Shown here: one piece after another, positions 1-8,639 of the stretch
How positions within the stretch are numbered: position 1 is the first letter of the stretch
Layout of the letters: every line of letters starts with the position of its first letter
Origin: Rhizobium vallis
Lineage (GTDB): Bacteria; Pseudomonadota; Alphaproteobacteria; Rhizobiales; Rhizobiaceae
Assembly (NCBI RefSeq): GCF_003985155.1
Contig: NZ_ML133690.1
Location: 62,001-126,000, forward strand
Direction of reading: 5' to 3'
Length of the DNA: 64,000 nucleotides
Notes under the pieces: model-generated
Told to the model about the DNA's origin: nothing
The model's input: only the letters and a program-made list of their open reading frames with translations
Databases searched by the model: none
Translations under genes and position numbers: made by a program

Positions 1-746
1 CAGGGCTGGCCGCGCTCGAAGCCGAGATGCTGGATGAATTTCGCCGCCGTCAGAATGGCGTCCGGGCCGCTCTGCTTCAGGCGGACATGGCCGTCGCCGT
101 CGCCATCCATGCCATAGGCGACGATGTCGCGCGGCAGCATCTGCACCTGGCCGATTTCGCCGGCCCAGGCGCCGGTGTTGGTTGCGGGGTCGAGATCGCC
201 GTGCTGGACCATCTCGATGAGAGCGATCAGTTGCGGGCGGAAGAGTTCGGGGCGGCGGCAATCGTGCGACAGCGTCACCAGCGCATTGCGGGTGTTGAAA
301 TCGCCCTGGACGGCGCCGAAATCGGTTTCCATTGCCCAGAAGGCGGTGATGACGCCCTGGGGAACGCCGAATTCCTGCTCGGCGCGGGCAAAGACATCGG
401 CATATTGCTTCATCTTCTGGCGGCCGATGTCGAGGCGGCCTTGGCTGACGGTGCGCTGGGAGAATTCGAGGAAGGTCTGCTTGAAGACGCCCTGGGCACG
501 ATCCCGGCTGATGACCTTGGGATCGATCTCGGCGCCGGCAAGCGCTTCGTCGGCGGCTTCAGCACTGGCGCCGGCGGCGACCGCATCGGCCTTGACGCCT
601 TGGAGGAAGGCCGGGAGATCGCCGCCGCAGGGTGCTGCCGGGGCGGCTGGGTTCGCTGCAGGCGCCTGCTGGGCGGCTGCGCCCCCCGCAAGGGCGAGGG
701 CAAACAGGAGGGCGAGTGCAGAGCGGCTTGCGAGCGAGCGGTGCAT
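1..746 (-). CDS. lytic murein transglycosylase, MltB-like (partial, 3 prime end outside window)
   Basis: The protein cleaves the MurNAc-GlcNAc bond of peptidoglycan in the periplasm by a lytic mechanism. About 248 residues are visible. There is an N-terminal signal peptide (hydrophobic 10-22, cleavage near the AAAQ at 23-26), an Ala/Pro-rich linker, then the transglycosylase fold. The probable catalytic Glu is E140 in AFWAMETDFG, where MltB-type enzymes carry their Glu. The later GEIGQVQMLP stretch is also typical of the family. The start ATG lies at 744-746 just before the signal sequence. A GH25 lipoprotein gene lies 81 bp upstream on the same strand. The C-terminus, often a peptidoglycan-binding domain, is not visible. 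Confidence 0.85.
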   Translation of the reverse strand, partial: MHRSLASRSALALLFALALAGGAAAQQAPAANPAAPAAPCGGDLPAFLQGVKADAVAAGASAEAADEALAGAEIDPKVISRDRAQGVFKQTFLEFSQRTVSQGRLDIGRQKMKQYADVFARAEQEFGVPQGVITAFWAMETDFGAVQGDFNTRNALVTLSHDCRRPELFRPQLIALIEMVQHGDLDPATNTGAWAGEIGQVQMLPRDIVAYGMDGDGDGHVRLKQSGPDAILTAAKFIQHLGFERGQP

Positions 747-827
747 GGATGCGGTCCTTATATCAAATGGATGTCCGTCGCTTTCCCAGAGGAATGTGAC
801 GGAAGCAAGAAACATCGAAAGACGTTA

Positions 828-1625
828 CTAAGAATTTCTATCCTTGGAAACGGTCGCGACCCAATTGTTCCAGTTCTTTGCGCTGCCGGCAAAGACGTTG
901 ATATCGGTCGGTCCCTTGATGCCAGGGATAACACCGGTCGAGGTATATTGCCAGAAGGCCCAGCGACGGTCGGAATAGGTTACTTCCGGATGTTTCGCCA
1001 CCGAGCGGACCCAGAAATGATAATCCTGGAAGTAGCCGGCAAGATTGTCGCGGTGGAAATCGACCGAGGTGTAGATGATCGGGCGCTTGCCGTAATAAGC
1101 TTCCAGCCGGTCCATGAAACGCTGCATTTCGGAGCGTACTGTTTCCGGGTCGGGCCTATAGCGGCAGGTCTTCGATTCGGCGTTCCATTCGACGTCGAGG
1201 ACCGGCGGCAGGCGCATGGCCTCCTTCGGCACGTTGCGGATGAACCAGTCGGCCTGCTCGTCGGCCGAAGAGCAGAAATAGTAAAAATGATAGGGGGCAT
1301 GCGGGATGCCGGCGGCGCGGGCCTCGCGCCAATATTCGTCGAAGCGGGGATCGACCCTGTCCTTGCCTTCCGTCGCCTTGATGAAGGCGAAGCCGACGCC
1401 GGAGTTCCTCACCGTGCTCCAGTCGATATCGCCCTGCCATTTGGAAATGTCGATGCCGTGGATGGCGTTCTGCTGCGGATGCTTCGGGCCGAAATCCTGC
1501 GGATCGGTGTCTTGGAAGCGCATCTTCGGCTTGATCGACGCGGTTTCGAGATAGTCATGACCGGAGGAGGAGCAGCCGGCCAGGAGGATGGCCAAAGGCA
1601 GAACGCAAAACAAAAGCCGGCGCAT
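828..1625 (-). CDS. GH25-family lysozyme-like lipoprotein
   Basis: This is a predicted 265-residue muramidase of glycoside hydrolase family 25, anchored as a lipoprotein. A lipoprotein signal is clear: MRRLLFCVLPLAILLAGCSS with lipobox LAGC and Cys18. The GH25 motifs follow: GIDISKWQG with D59, AFIKATEG near 80-87, and LDVEWN with D144 and E146 as the likely catalytic acids. A longer in-frame start 39 bases upstream would bury the signal peptide, so I chose the ATG at 1623-1625. It shares strand with the lytic transglycosylase downstream, so both may act in wall turnover. The substrate (own wall or foreign) cannot be told from the sequence. Confidence 0.88.
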   Translation of the reverse strand: MRRLLFCVLPLAILLAGCSSSGHDYLETASIKPKMRFQDTDPQDFGPKHPQQNAIHGIDISKWQGDIDWSTVRNSGVGFAFIKATEGKDRVDPRFDEYWREARAAGIPHAPYHFYYFCSSADEQADWFIRNVPKEAMRLPPVLDVEWNAESKTCRYRPDPETVRSEMQRFMDRLEAYYGKRPIIYTSVDFHRDNLAGYFQDYHFWVRSVAKHPEVTYSDRRWAFWQYTSTGVIPGIKGPTDINVFAGSAKNWNNWVATVSKDRNS

Positions 1626-1752
1626 GGGTATCCCGTCGTGAACCGAATGATCTCTTTGCCCCACAGCCTGACCTTCGAGAAAAACGAGCCCAGCAGAGGA
1701 ATAACCCTCTTTTCACCATATCAACGTAAAAAATCGGTTAGTTTCAAGCGAA

Positions 1753-2427
1753 TTATGAGCGCTTGCTGATAATAGCCGCCCGCCAGGCATAACCGCCGCC
1801 GACGGTGTCAAACAACAATCTCGCGTTGTTTTCATGGGCTTGCGCTTCCAGCACCTCGCGCAGATCGGGGCGCGGGGCGACGTGGAATTTTGCAAGCCAG
1901 GACTGCAGCATACGCCGGAACCAGCGCGGCAGACCCTCCTGCTGGCCGAAATCGACGATGTGCAGTTGGCCGCCGGGGTTGAGCGCGGCGATCGACGCAT
2001 CGACGGCGCGCTCCCAATCCGGGATCATTGACAGGGCATAGGAGATCAGGATGCGGTCGAAGCCGCTGACGCCGAATTCGCGCGGGGTGAAGGCGGTGGC
2101 GTCGGCGACGCGGAATTCCGGGATCGTCGCCTTGGTGGCGAAGGTCTTGCGCGCCGAGATCAGCATTTCCTGGGAAATGTCGAGGCCGAACAGCTTGGCG
2201 GTCGGGAAATGCCTGTGGGCGAAGGCCATGTTGCGGCCAGTGCCGCAGCCGACTTCGAGCAAGGTGCCGCCCTCGGGCACATCGAGATTGCGGATCGTGC
2301 TGTCGCGGCCGAGAAGGTAATATTTGCGGGTGAGGTCGTAGATATGGCGCTGGTAGCGATACATGCCATCCATCAGGCTGGCATGTTCATCGCTCTTACC
2401 TGCCGTCTCGGTGCCGACCTTGCTCAC
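1753..2427 (-). CDS. btaB: S-adenosylmethionine methyltransferase BtaB (betaine lipid synthesis)
   Basis: BtaB transfers three methyl groups from SAM to diacylglyceryl-homoserine, completing the phosphorus-free betaine lipid DGTS. It is a 224-residue class I methyltransferase with motif I LEVGCGTG at 57-64 and the post-I acidic motif GLDIS. The start is a GTG (2425-2427) that overlaps the btaA stop in the pattern GTGA and follows a good GGGAAG ribosome site inside btaA. A longer open frame to 2517 lies inside btaA and is not needed. Overlap with btaA indicates translational coupling and supports the BtaB assignment over a generic methyltransferase. Confidence 0.88.
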   Translation of the reverse strand: MSKVGTETAGKSDEHASLMDGMYRYQRHIYDLTRKYYLLGRDSTIRNLDVPEGGTLLEVGCGTGRNMAFAHRHFPTAKLFGLDISQEMLISARKTFATKATIPEFRVADATAFTPREFGVSGFDRILISYALSMIPDWERAVDASIAALNPGGQLHIVDFGQQEGLPRWFRRMLQSWLAKFHVAPRPDLREVLEAQAHENNARLLFDTVGGGYAWRAAIISKRS

Positions 2428-3668
2428 GCTTTCTTCCCGTAGATGTGGAAGCCGCCGTAGATCGCCGAGCGATCGAGCGCAGTTAGTTCGCGCGACTTCT
2501 CCTCGAAGTAATCCCACTGGTCGCGGATCGAAGGCGACAGACGGCCTTCGATGATGCTCTTTTCGGCGGCGGTGCGGAAGATCACGCGGGCGCCTTCGCG
2601 CGCCGTGCGAGTGATTTCCCGCCAGACGTCGTTCAACTGCGCGTCCGTCATCCAGTCCTGTGCGTCGAGCAGGATATAGCGGTCGCGCGAGGCGGCCGGC
2701 TCACGGGCCAGAAGCTCGGTAAAGCTTGCGTGGTGGACATTGACCCGGTCGACATTGGCGCGGATCACCTCGTAATGCTCCGGCTTCAGATAGGTCGGCA
2801 GCGGACCTTCCTTTTCGGTGCCATAGCGCCGGCCGAAGGCCTGCCAGGCGAAATAGTTGTCGCTCATCGGGAAATGACAGGCGAGCTTTTCCAGGCGATG
2901 CTTCAGCACCGGCGCGATCGAATGATCGTCGGCAAGGCTGGCGAGCTCGTCATATTGCTGCGGCGGAATGCCGAGGCCGAAGAGAGAGCTCTTGCGGCCG
3001 GTGATCCAGCGCACGACCGGCTTTTCGAACAAGGGCGCGATCTGCTCGTCGAAGAACTGGCGCTGTTCGCGGATCGAGCGGGTCTTGGTCATTTCGCGCA
3101 GCTTGACGCCGTGCAGGCGGGCAAGAAGATGGGCCGCGCCGATGAAACGGCCGAGCAGGCCGGTTTCGTAGATGTTGCGGTCGAAGACGGTGACGCGGCG
3201 GCGGCCGAACTTGCGGCCGTTCCAGTAATTGCGGCTCGTCTCATCGAGCCTTGCGGCGAGGTGCCGGTCGAAGGCGCGGCTGTTCGACTTCTCGTTCGGC
3301 ATCGCGAGGAAGCGGACGAGATCGGCGTGATCGGGCAGATGCTTGAAGGCGGCGAGCTTCAGGCGGTTCAGCGCGATATGGTGCGGGTTGAGATCGACGA
3401 CATCGATCGAGGCCGGCGCCTTGGAGAGATAGGCGAGCATATTGCAGCCGCCGGAGCCGATGGTGACGATGCGATGGTTTGGTTTCAGCTCCATCGCCTG
3501 CATGTCGAGATCCGGATCTTCCCAGATCTGCGGATAGACGAGGCCAGAGAACAGTAGGCCGAAGAGACGCTCGGAAAAGCCATCCTTCGAAAATGCCTTG
3601 TGGCGGAGAAGGGCGTCCTTGAGTTTCCGGTTCTTGCGGAAGCCGGCATCCGGTGCAAATTCTGACAT
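2424..3668 (-). CDS. btaA: SAM:diacylglycerol 3-amino-3-carboxypropyl transferase BtaA (DUF3419)
   Basis: BtaA makes diacylglyceryl-homoserine from diacylglycerol by moving the aminocarboxypropyl group of SAM. The 414-residue product has the expected length and the conserved FSGLVYPQIWEDP region at about 40-55, followed by a SAM-binding segment VTIGSGGCNMLAYL. The start ATG at 3666-3668 follows AAGGTG at a suitable spacing. In Sinorhizobium this pair is induced by phosphate starvation through PhoB. A PHO-box-like sequence overlaps the start region here, and a weaker one lies about 50 bp upstream. It is the first gene of a two-gene operon with btaB. Confidence 0.9.
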   Translation of the reverse strand: MSEFAPDAGFRKNRKLKDALLRHKAFSKDGFSERLFGLLFSGLVYPQIWEDPDLDMQAMELKPNHRIVTIGSGGCNMLAYLSKAPASIDVVDLNPHHIALNRLKLAAFKHLPDHADLVRFLAMPNEKSNSRAFDRHLAARLDETSRNYWNGRKFGRRRVTVFDRNIYETGLLGRFIGAAHLLARLHGVKLREMTKTRSIREQRQFFDEQIAPLFEKPVVRWITGRKSSLFGLGIPPQQYDELASLADDHSIAPVLKHRLEKLACHFPMSDNYFAWQAFGRRYGTEKEGPLPTYLKPEHYEVIRANVDRVNVHHASFTELLAREPAASRDRYILLDAQDWMTDAQLNDVWREITRTAREGARVIFRTAAEKSIIEGRLSPSIRDQWDYFEEKSRELTALDRSAIYGGFHIYGKKA

Positions 3669-3730
3669 GAGTCTGTCACCTTTTTAGCGTTCAGGGCGTG
3701 TAACGCGCCTCTGCTACAGTTTGATGACGT
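3662..3730. promoter_or_regulatory. PHO-box-like sequences at the btaA / serine hydrolase divergent region
   Basis: The + strand reads CTGACAT GAGT CTGTCAC at 3662-3679. This matches 12 of 14 positions of the PhoB consensus CTGTCAT-N4-CTGTCAT with the correct spacing, but it points away from btaA and overlaps its start codon. A weaker minus-strand match (9 of 14) is ACGTCAT CAAA CTGTAGC at 3713-3730, correctly oriented for btaA, with TACACG about 10 bases further on as a possible -10. Phosphate control of btaAB is known in Sinorhizobium; which of these sites functions is inference. Confidence 0.4.
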
Positions 3731-3858
3731 GGGCTGTGGGCGGGGTTCTCCAGAGGGATCGCCCTCTTGGGAAAGTGATCGCAGTGATGGGTCTTCTTCG
3801 TGCCGGCCCCTTTCCGGCGGGTGCGATTCCTGCTTTTCTCCCGGCATGGAGGAATGCC

Positions 3859-5283
3859 ATGCGATTTGTCCTGCGTATTCTGAAGGCGCTTGCTCTCCTT
3901 GTCGTCCTCGTCGTCATCGGCGGCGCCGGCTGGCTCTTCGTCCGGCCGCCGGAATTGCTGCGGGTCGGCGACGGCTATGCCGCGAAGATCGTCTGTTCCA
4001 ATGTCTTCATCGCCGGCCGGGAGGCCGACGAGGTGCTTCATGACGATGTCCAGGCGCCCGGAAATCCGCTGTTGCGATTGATGCGCGTCAGCGTCGACCG
4101 CGACAACGACCGTGTGACGGCGCGTTTCATGGGACTGTTCGCGCCGAATTATGCGCTTTATCGCAGCGGTCTCGGCTGCACCAGTGTGCCGGACGGCGAT
4201 TTCGAGGCGGCGATGAAAGCCGTGCCTTTCGATGCGCCGGCCAAGGTGGAGGCAAGTGACGCATTGTGGCCCGAGGGCGAGGGCGTGGGCAGTCAGGCGG
4301 ATGAGAAGATCGCCGCGCTGCTGGCCGATGCCAGGTTGTCCGGGCCGGCAATGCGGGCGATCGTGGTGGTGCGCGGCGGCCGCATCATCGCCGAGGCCTA
4401 TGGTCCCGGCTTCTCGGCAAAGACGCCGCTGGTCGGCTGGTCGATGACGAAGACGGTGAATGCGGCGATCCTGGGCCGGCTGATGCTCGACGGCAAGATC
4501 TCCTTCGACGACGATCATCTGCTGGCGCAGTGGAAGAGTGATGGGCGGGCCGAGATCAAGGTGTCCGACCTGCTCGGCATGGAGAGCGGCCTTGCCTTCA
4601 ACGAGGATTACGGCGACGTCGCCGACGTGACGCGCATGCTCTATCTCGATCCCGACATGGTATCGCTGCCGGCCAATGCGCCGATGGAGGCAGCACCCGG
4701 CCGGCGCTTCCGCTATTCGAGCGGCACGGCCGCGCTCTTGTCACGCATCTGGATGGACAGGGTGGGCAATGCGCAGGCGGCCTTTTCCTATCCGCACGAC
4801 GCGCTGTTTTCACCGCTCGGCATGACGAGCGCCGTCTTCGAACTCGACGCGCGCGGCACGTTTGCCGGAAGCTCCTATCTCTATGCGACGGCGCATGACT
4901 GGGCGCGCTTCGGGCAGTTCCTGCTGCAGGACGGTGTGTGGAACGGCCAGCGGCTGCTGCCGGAGGGTTTCGTCGGCACCATGCGCACCCCGACGGCGGC
5001 TTCGAACGGACAGTATACGCAGGGTCAGGCCTGGCTCGCTCCCGGCGGCTCGAGCGCTGCGTTGAGGTTGCCGGAGGATACGTTCTGGCTGTCGGGCCAT
5101 GACGGGCAGAGCATGGCGATCGTGCCTTCCGCCGGGCTGGTCGTCGTCCGGCTCGGCCTGACGCCGGGCTGGCTCGGTTATCAGTCGCAGCCGCTTCTCA
5201 AGGCGATACTGGCGGCCCTGCCGCAGACGGGAGAGACGCAACAGCAGGCGGGAGCGCCACGGCAGGCGCAGCCCCAGCCATAA
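3859..5283 (+). CDS. membrane-anchored serine hydrolase, beta-lactamase / penicillin-binding-protein-like fold
   Basis: The 474-residue protein starts with a transmembrane helix (about 7-27) and then a periplasmic serine hydrolase of the class C beta-lactamase superfamily (COG1680). The nucleophile motif is S195-M-T-K198. A YSSGTA segment stands where the Tyr motif (YxN) usually lies and HDGQS stands in place of KTG, which is common in carboxypeptidase or esterase members of this family. GGAGG lies just upstream of the ATG at 3859; longer in-frame starts lack such a site. It is divergent from btaA. The substrate is unknown: D-amino peptides, esters or other acyl compounds are all possible. 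Confidence 0.82.
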   Translation: MRFVLRILKALALLVVLVVIGGAGWLFVRPPELLRVGDGYAAKIVCSNVFIAGREADEVLHDDVQAPGNPLLRLMRVSVDRDNDRVTARFMGLFAPNYALYRSGLGCTSVPDGDFEAAMKAVPFDAPAKVEASDALWPEGEGVGSQADEKIAALLADARLSGPAMRAIVVVRGGRIIAEAYGPGFSAKTPLVGWSMTKTVNAAILGRLMLDGKISFDDDHLLAQWKSDGRAEIKVSDLLGMESGLAFNEDYGDVADVTRMLYLDPDMVSLPANAPMEAAPGRRFRYSSGTAALLSRIWMDRVGNAQAAFSYPHDALFSPLGMTSAVFELDARGTFAGSSYLYATAHDWARFGQFLLQDGVWNGQRLLPEGFVGTMRTPTAASNGQYTQGQAWLAPGGSSAALRLPEDTFWLSGHDGQSMAIVPSAGLVVVRLGLTPGWLGYQSQPLLKAILAALPQTGETQQQAGAPRQAQPQP

Positions 5284-5307
5284 GCTCAGTCATCGTCTCT
5301 GTTTTTG

Positions 5308-6243
5308 TTAGTAATTGCCTTGGGCGACGTCGGTCATGCCCTTGCGCTTGGCGTCGTAGTAATAGCCGCGCGCATAGAGGCGGACAGCGTCGTCTTCCTT
5401 GTTGTCGGAGACGAGCCAGGCGCCGCGCAGATATTTCGCGGCATATTTGATGTTGGTCTCGGCGTCGAAGAGGCCGCCCGGCGCACCGTCATAGCCCATC
5501 GACTTGGCGGTGTTGTACTTGATCTGCATGAGGCCGAAATAGCCGCGCTTGTTATAGGCCTTCGGATTGTAGCGGCTCTCGCGATGGACGATGCGGTGGA
5601 GCAGCGTTTCGGGAATTTCGTAGACCTTCGAATATTTCTGGATGAGCTTGGTGACGAAGCTCTTCTCGACGGTCGGCGCATCGTCGGTGTCGTCGTCGCT
5701 GAACATCGGTGGTGCGGTCGGCGGATCGATCGGCCCGGATTCGTCGAAGCCGTAGTCCATGGAGCGCGGCGTGGTATCGACTGCGGCAAGGGCTGCAAGG
5801 GCGCTGTTCTGCGGCGTTGCGGCAAAGGCAAGCTGCGTCGTCGGCTGCGCCGGCGTACCCGGACGCGGCGTCGGCACGACGGACTGGATTGCCGTCATCT
5901 CCGGCGTCAGCGGGATCTGCGCGTAGGCAACCGGCTGAATGCCGAGATCGGCGGGCTGGGACGCCGTGGCAGCCGGCATTGCCGTTGCGGTCAGCGAGGG
6001 AGCGGTTTGCGTCTGGGGAAGGACGGAGCCGGCGACTGCCTGGCCAGGAGCGCCCTCGGCCGTCGGGATCGCGGCGAGCGTCGCATCCTCGCCGGGTTTT
6101 GGCATCGGAATTACGGTCTGAGCGGCTGTCAGTTCGGCCTGGGACGTGTATTCGACGCTCGAGCACCCCGTCACCACGCCGCAGCAGAGCATCGTGGAAA
6201 GTACAAGACCGCGTTTCAGGCCGGACAATCCGATCGCTACCAT
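5308..6243 (-). CDS. SLT-domain lytic transglycosylase lipoprotein
   Basis: This 311-residue lipoprotein has lipobox VTGC (Cys27), a long low-complexity Ala/Pro/Thr linker (about 30-190) and a C-terminal SLT domain. The probable catalytic residue is E222 in HRESRYNPKAY, followed by GYFGLMQIK and the helix ETNIKYAAKYL. The linker holds a near-repeat, QTVIPMPKPGEDAT and QSVVPTPRPGTPAQ, about 77 residues apart, perhaps spacing the domain from the membrane. It probably cuts glycan strands at the periplasmic face of the outer membrane. It converges with the serine hydrolase, 24 bp apart. A shorter paralogue lies at 10367. Confidence 0.88.
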   Translation of the reverse strand: MVAIGLSGLKRGLVLSTMLCCGVVTGCSSVEYTSQAELTAAQTVIPMPKPGEDATLAAIPTAEGAPGQAVAGSVLPQTQTAPSLTATAMPAATASQPADLGIQPVAYAQIPLTPEMTAIQSVVPTPRPGTPAQPTTQLAFAATPQNSALAALAAVDTTPRSMDYGFDESGPIDPPTAPPMFSDDDTDDAPTVEKSFVTKLIQKYSKVYEIPETLLHRIVHRESRYNPKAYNKRGYFGLMQIKYNTAKSMGYDGAPGGLFDAETNIKYAAKYLRGAWLVSDNKEDDAVRLYARGYYYDAKRKGMTDVAQGNY

Positions 6244-6358
6244 TCCGTCACTTTCGTGAAATCGCGCCGCCCCGGCAGCGTATAAAAGTTACTAAATACC
6301 TTAAGCCCCGCTGACCCCATTAACCTATTCGTGGCATTCCGGCAACCACGGAATATTT

Positions 6359-6994
6359 CTAGGCTGCAATACGGCGATACCCGGCCGTTACGGCGCCTGC
6401 AGCAATCAGAAGAGTGCCGCCGGTGCGATTTACTGCCCGCTGGACGCTTGCCTTGCGAATCAGTCCGCGGGCGGCATGGGCGAGAAGCGCGTAGGTGGAG
6501 GCGTTGAGGATCGCCAGCACGAGGAAGGTCGCTTCCATGATCACCATCTGCCCGAAGAAGGGCAGGGCGGGGTTGAGGAATTGCGGCACGAAGGCGACGA
6601 AGAAGACGATGCTCTTCGGGTTGAGGGCGGTGACGACATAGGCGTGGAGGAAGATCTTGAGCGACTTCTCCTCCGGCAGATTGTCGTTGTCGGCGACCGG
6701 TTCGCCGATCACGGGAGCCCGCCAGAGCTTGATTCCCAGCCAGATCAGGTAGGCGCCGCCGATCCACTTGAGGACGGTGAAGAGGGCGGCGGAGGTGGCG
6801 AGCACCGCGCCGAGACCAAAGAGCGAAGCCGTCATCGCCGTGAAGTCACCGAGCGCCACGCCGCTTACTGTCGCAAACGCCGTCCGGCGGCCATGACCGA
6901 GCGCATAGGAGACGACGAGCAGTATCGTCGGCCCCGGTATGGCCAGCATGATAGCGGATGCGGCCGCAAAAGCGATCCAGGCCTCAAGCGACAT
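6359..6994 (-). CDS. LysE/RhtB-family amino-acid exporter
   Basis: The protein is a 211-residue inner-membrane translocator of the LysE/RhtB superfamily, which exports amino acids or related small metabolites. About six hydrophobic segments are visible, and the N-terminal family signature AIPGPTILLVVSYALGHG is present (about 17-34), followed by a second conserved stretch, GLGAVLATS. The length fits the family (about 205-215). The substrate cannot be inferred from sequence or neighbours. It sits alone between an SLT lipoprotein gene and pfp on the same strand. Confidence 0.88.
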   Translation of the reverse strand: MSLEAWIAFAAASAIMLAIPGPTILLVVSYALGHGRRTAFATVSGVALGDFTAMTASLFGLGAVLATSAALFTVLKWIGGAYLIWLGIKLWRAPVIGEPVADNDNLPEEKSLKIFLHAYVVTALNPKSIVFFVAFVPQFLNPALPFFGQMVIMEATFLVLAILNASTYALLAHAARGLIRKASVQRAVNRTGGTLLIAAGAVTAGYRRIAA

Positions 6995-7051
6995 GGTGTC
7001 TCCTCCTATTCCTCGGGAAGAAGCAAAGACATCATATTAACGATCCGTCAA

Positions 7052-8263
7052 TCACGCTTCTTTGTATTTCTGCCCTATATTGTCCATGACTTCGGCAAAC
7101 CATGCCGTAGACAGGTCGAAAGCCTTGCCGCCCTTGATGCGCGGGAATTCTATAGTGCGCAATTTACCGTTCTGCGCTTCATCGTGACCAGTGACGCCGG
7201 AGATTTTATTGAGCGCGCTTTCGACGGCGAGATCGACCATGCTCTGGATCAGCCTGAGGTCGTCGCCGTTGGCCGGCGCCGAGCGGGCAAAATAGCCCGA
7301 TTTCTGCACGAGGGAACGTTCGGCGTTGAGCAGGTTGGCGAACTGCTTCTGGAACCAGGCGCCGACATTGATCGTGTCGATCTTCACGTGGCCGAAGGCG
7401 TCACGCTTGACGGTCTCGCCGGCGGCTTCGCGCTCGGCGACGATGGCGTCGAGGCAGGCGCCTTCCGAGACGAAGACCGTGGCGTGGCCGGTGCGGTCCA
7501 TGACGTCCTTCAGGCGGGCGGCTTCGGCGTCGAGGTCGAAGGCCATTTCAGGCAGGTAGACGGCGTCGATGCTCTTCAGATGCGCATCCATCATCAGACC
7601 GTCGACATACTGGTTGCGGCTGGTGCGCTGGAGGTAGGCGCGGGCGGTGGCCGCCGTCAGCCAGCCGCAATGGCGGCCCATGACCTCGTGGATGACGAGG
7701 GTGCGGGGCGCTGCCGTCTGCTCGTTGCTGACATTGTCGAAGAAATGCGCGCCGACTTCGGCGGCCGTCCAGGCGCCGAGCGACTGGCGGATCGGCACGA
7801 CGTCGTTGTCGACGGTTTTCGGCAAGCCGACCACGGTGAGATTATAACCGTTGGCAGCGAGGTAGGCGGCAAGGTCGGCAGCTGTCGTGTTGGTGTCGTC
7901 GCCGCCGATCGTGTGGAGAATGGTGATGCCGTCGTCGGCGAGGCGTTCGGCGGCGACCCTGAGCGGGTTCTCGCCTTCCTTGACGAGGCCGCGCTTGACG
8001 CAGTCTGCGGCATTGGTGAGCTTGACGCGGCTGTTTCCGATGGGCGAGCCGCCATAGCGGTGCAGCAGCGCCGCCTTTTCGCGCATGTCGCGGTTGATCT
8101 CGATGCGGTCGCCGAGCAATACGCCCTGGTAGCCGGACTTGTAAGCGACGATATCGATCTCGGGTGCCACGTCGCTGTAGCGTTCGATGAGGCCGCCGAC
8201 GGCGGAGGAAAGACAGGGGGCAAGGCCTCCGGCGGTCAGCATTGCGACTTTCTGTTTGGCCAT
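7052..8263 (-). CDS. pfp: pyrophosphate--fructose 6-phosphate 1-phosphotransferase
   Basis: The enzyme phosphorylates fructose 6-phosphate reversibly with pyrophosphate rather than ATP. The 403-residue product belongs to the phosphofructokinase family. Two features point to PPi use: G120-G-D-D-T (Asp where ATP enzymes usually carry Gly) and PKTVDND at 148-154 (Lys after Pro). Other conserved blocks are the N-terminal AGGLAPCLSS and HEVMGRHCGWLT. The start ATG at 8261-8263 follows GGAGGG. Rhizobia mostly use the Entner-Doudoroff route, so this enzyme may work in the gluconeogenic direction; that is inference. Confidence 0.92.
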   Translation of the reverse strand: MAKQKVAMLTAGGLAPCLSSAVGGLIERYSDVAPEIDIVAYKSGYQGVLLGDRIEINRDMREKAALLHRYGGSPIGNSRVKLTNAADCVKRGLVKEGENPLRVAAERLADDGITILHTIGGDDTNTTAADLAAYLAANGYNLTVVGLPKTVDNDVVPIRQSLGAWTAAEVGAHFFDNVSNEQTAAPRTLVIHEVMGRHCGWLTAATARAYLQRTSRNQYVDGLMMDAHLKSIDAVYLPEMAFDLDAEAARLKDVMDRTGHATVFVSEGACLDAIVAEREAAGETVKRDAFGHVKIDTINVGAWFQKQFANLLNAERSLVQKSGYFARSAPANGDDLRLIQSMVDLAVESALNKISGVTGHDEAQNGKLRTIEFPRIKGGKAFDLSTAWFAEVMDNIGQKYKEA

Positions 8264-8639
8264 GGATCCCTCCTGCGGTGTTTCTGTGCGGCAGCGTAGC
8301 TAGCGCATGGATGCGGCAGGGAAAGGGCACTGTAAAGTAAAGAATTTACGAAAAACGCGCTTTCGACGGCTGTCGATAGCAAAGGCTGATCGAAGCGCCG
8401 ATATAATCGTTTCAAGCCCGGCCAGCCGTCCGGAAGCTTTTGTGGAAATCGTCGACTCGCGAGCCGGAGTGGCGTGCGGCCAAGTGAGAAGGAGCGGGCG
8501 ATCCTCGCTTGCTGCGACGCAATAATTACAGAATCGTGAAAACTGTTTTCGATCCTACGACCAATAGCTGCCTTGCAAAGGCTCAGATTCTTTGGTCAAG
8601 CTGTATGCTTGTAAACGGCAAGCTTGCGAGAGATCTTCG
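8264..8639. other. intergenic region between divergent pfp and djlA-like gene
   Basis: I see no convincing gene in these 376 bases. A 72-codon frame at 8307-8525 has neither a ribosome site nor a recognisable product. The region must hold promoters for the two divergent genes. A small hairpin, GCTTG and CAAGC around 7 bases, lies at about 8608-8624, just before the plus-strand gene. Confidence 0.4.

Noticed and set aside
6476..8299. 607-codon plus-strand open frame
   Set aside because: It spans two unrelated minus-strand genes (LysE-type exporter and pfp), so it cannot be a real gene.
8307..8525. 72-codon frame between pfp and the DjlA-like gene
   Set aside because: No ribosome site, no recognisable product, and it occupies the divergent promoter region.
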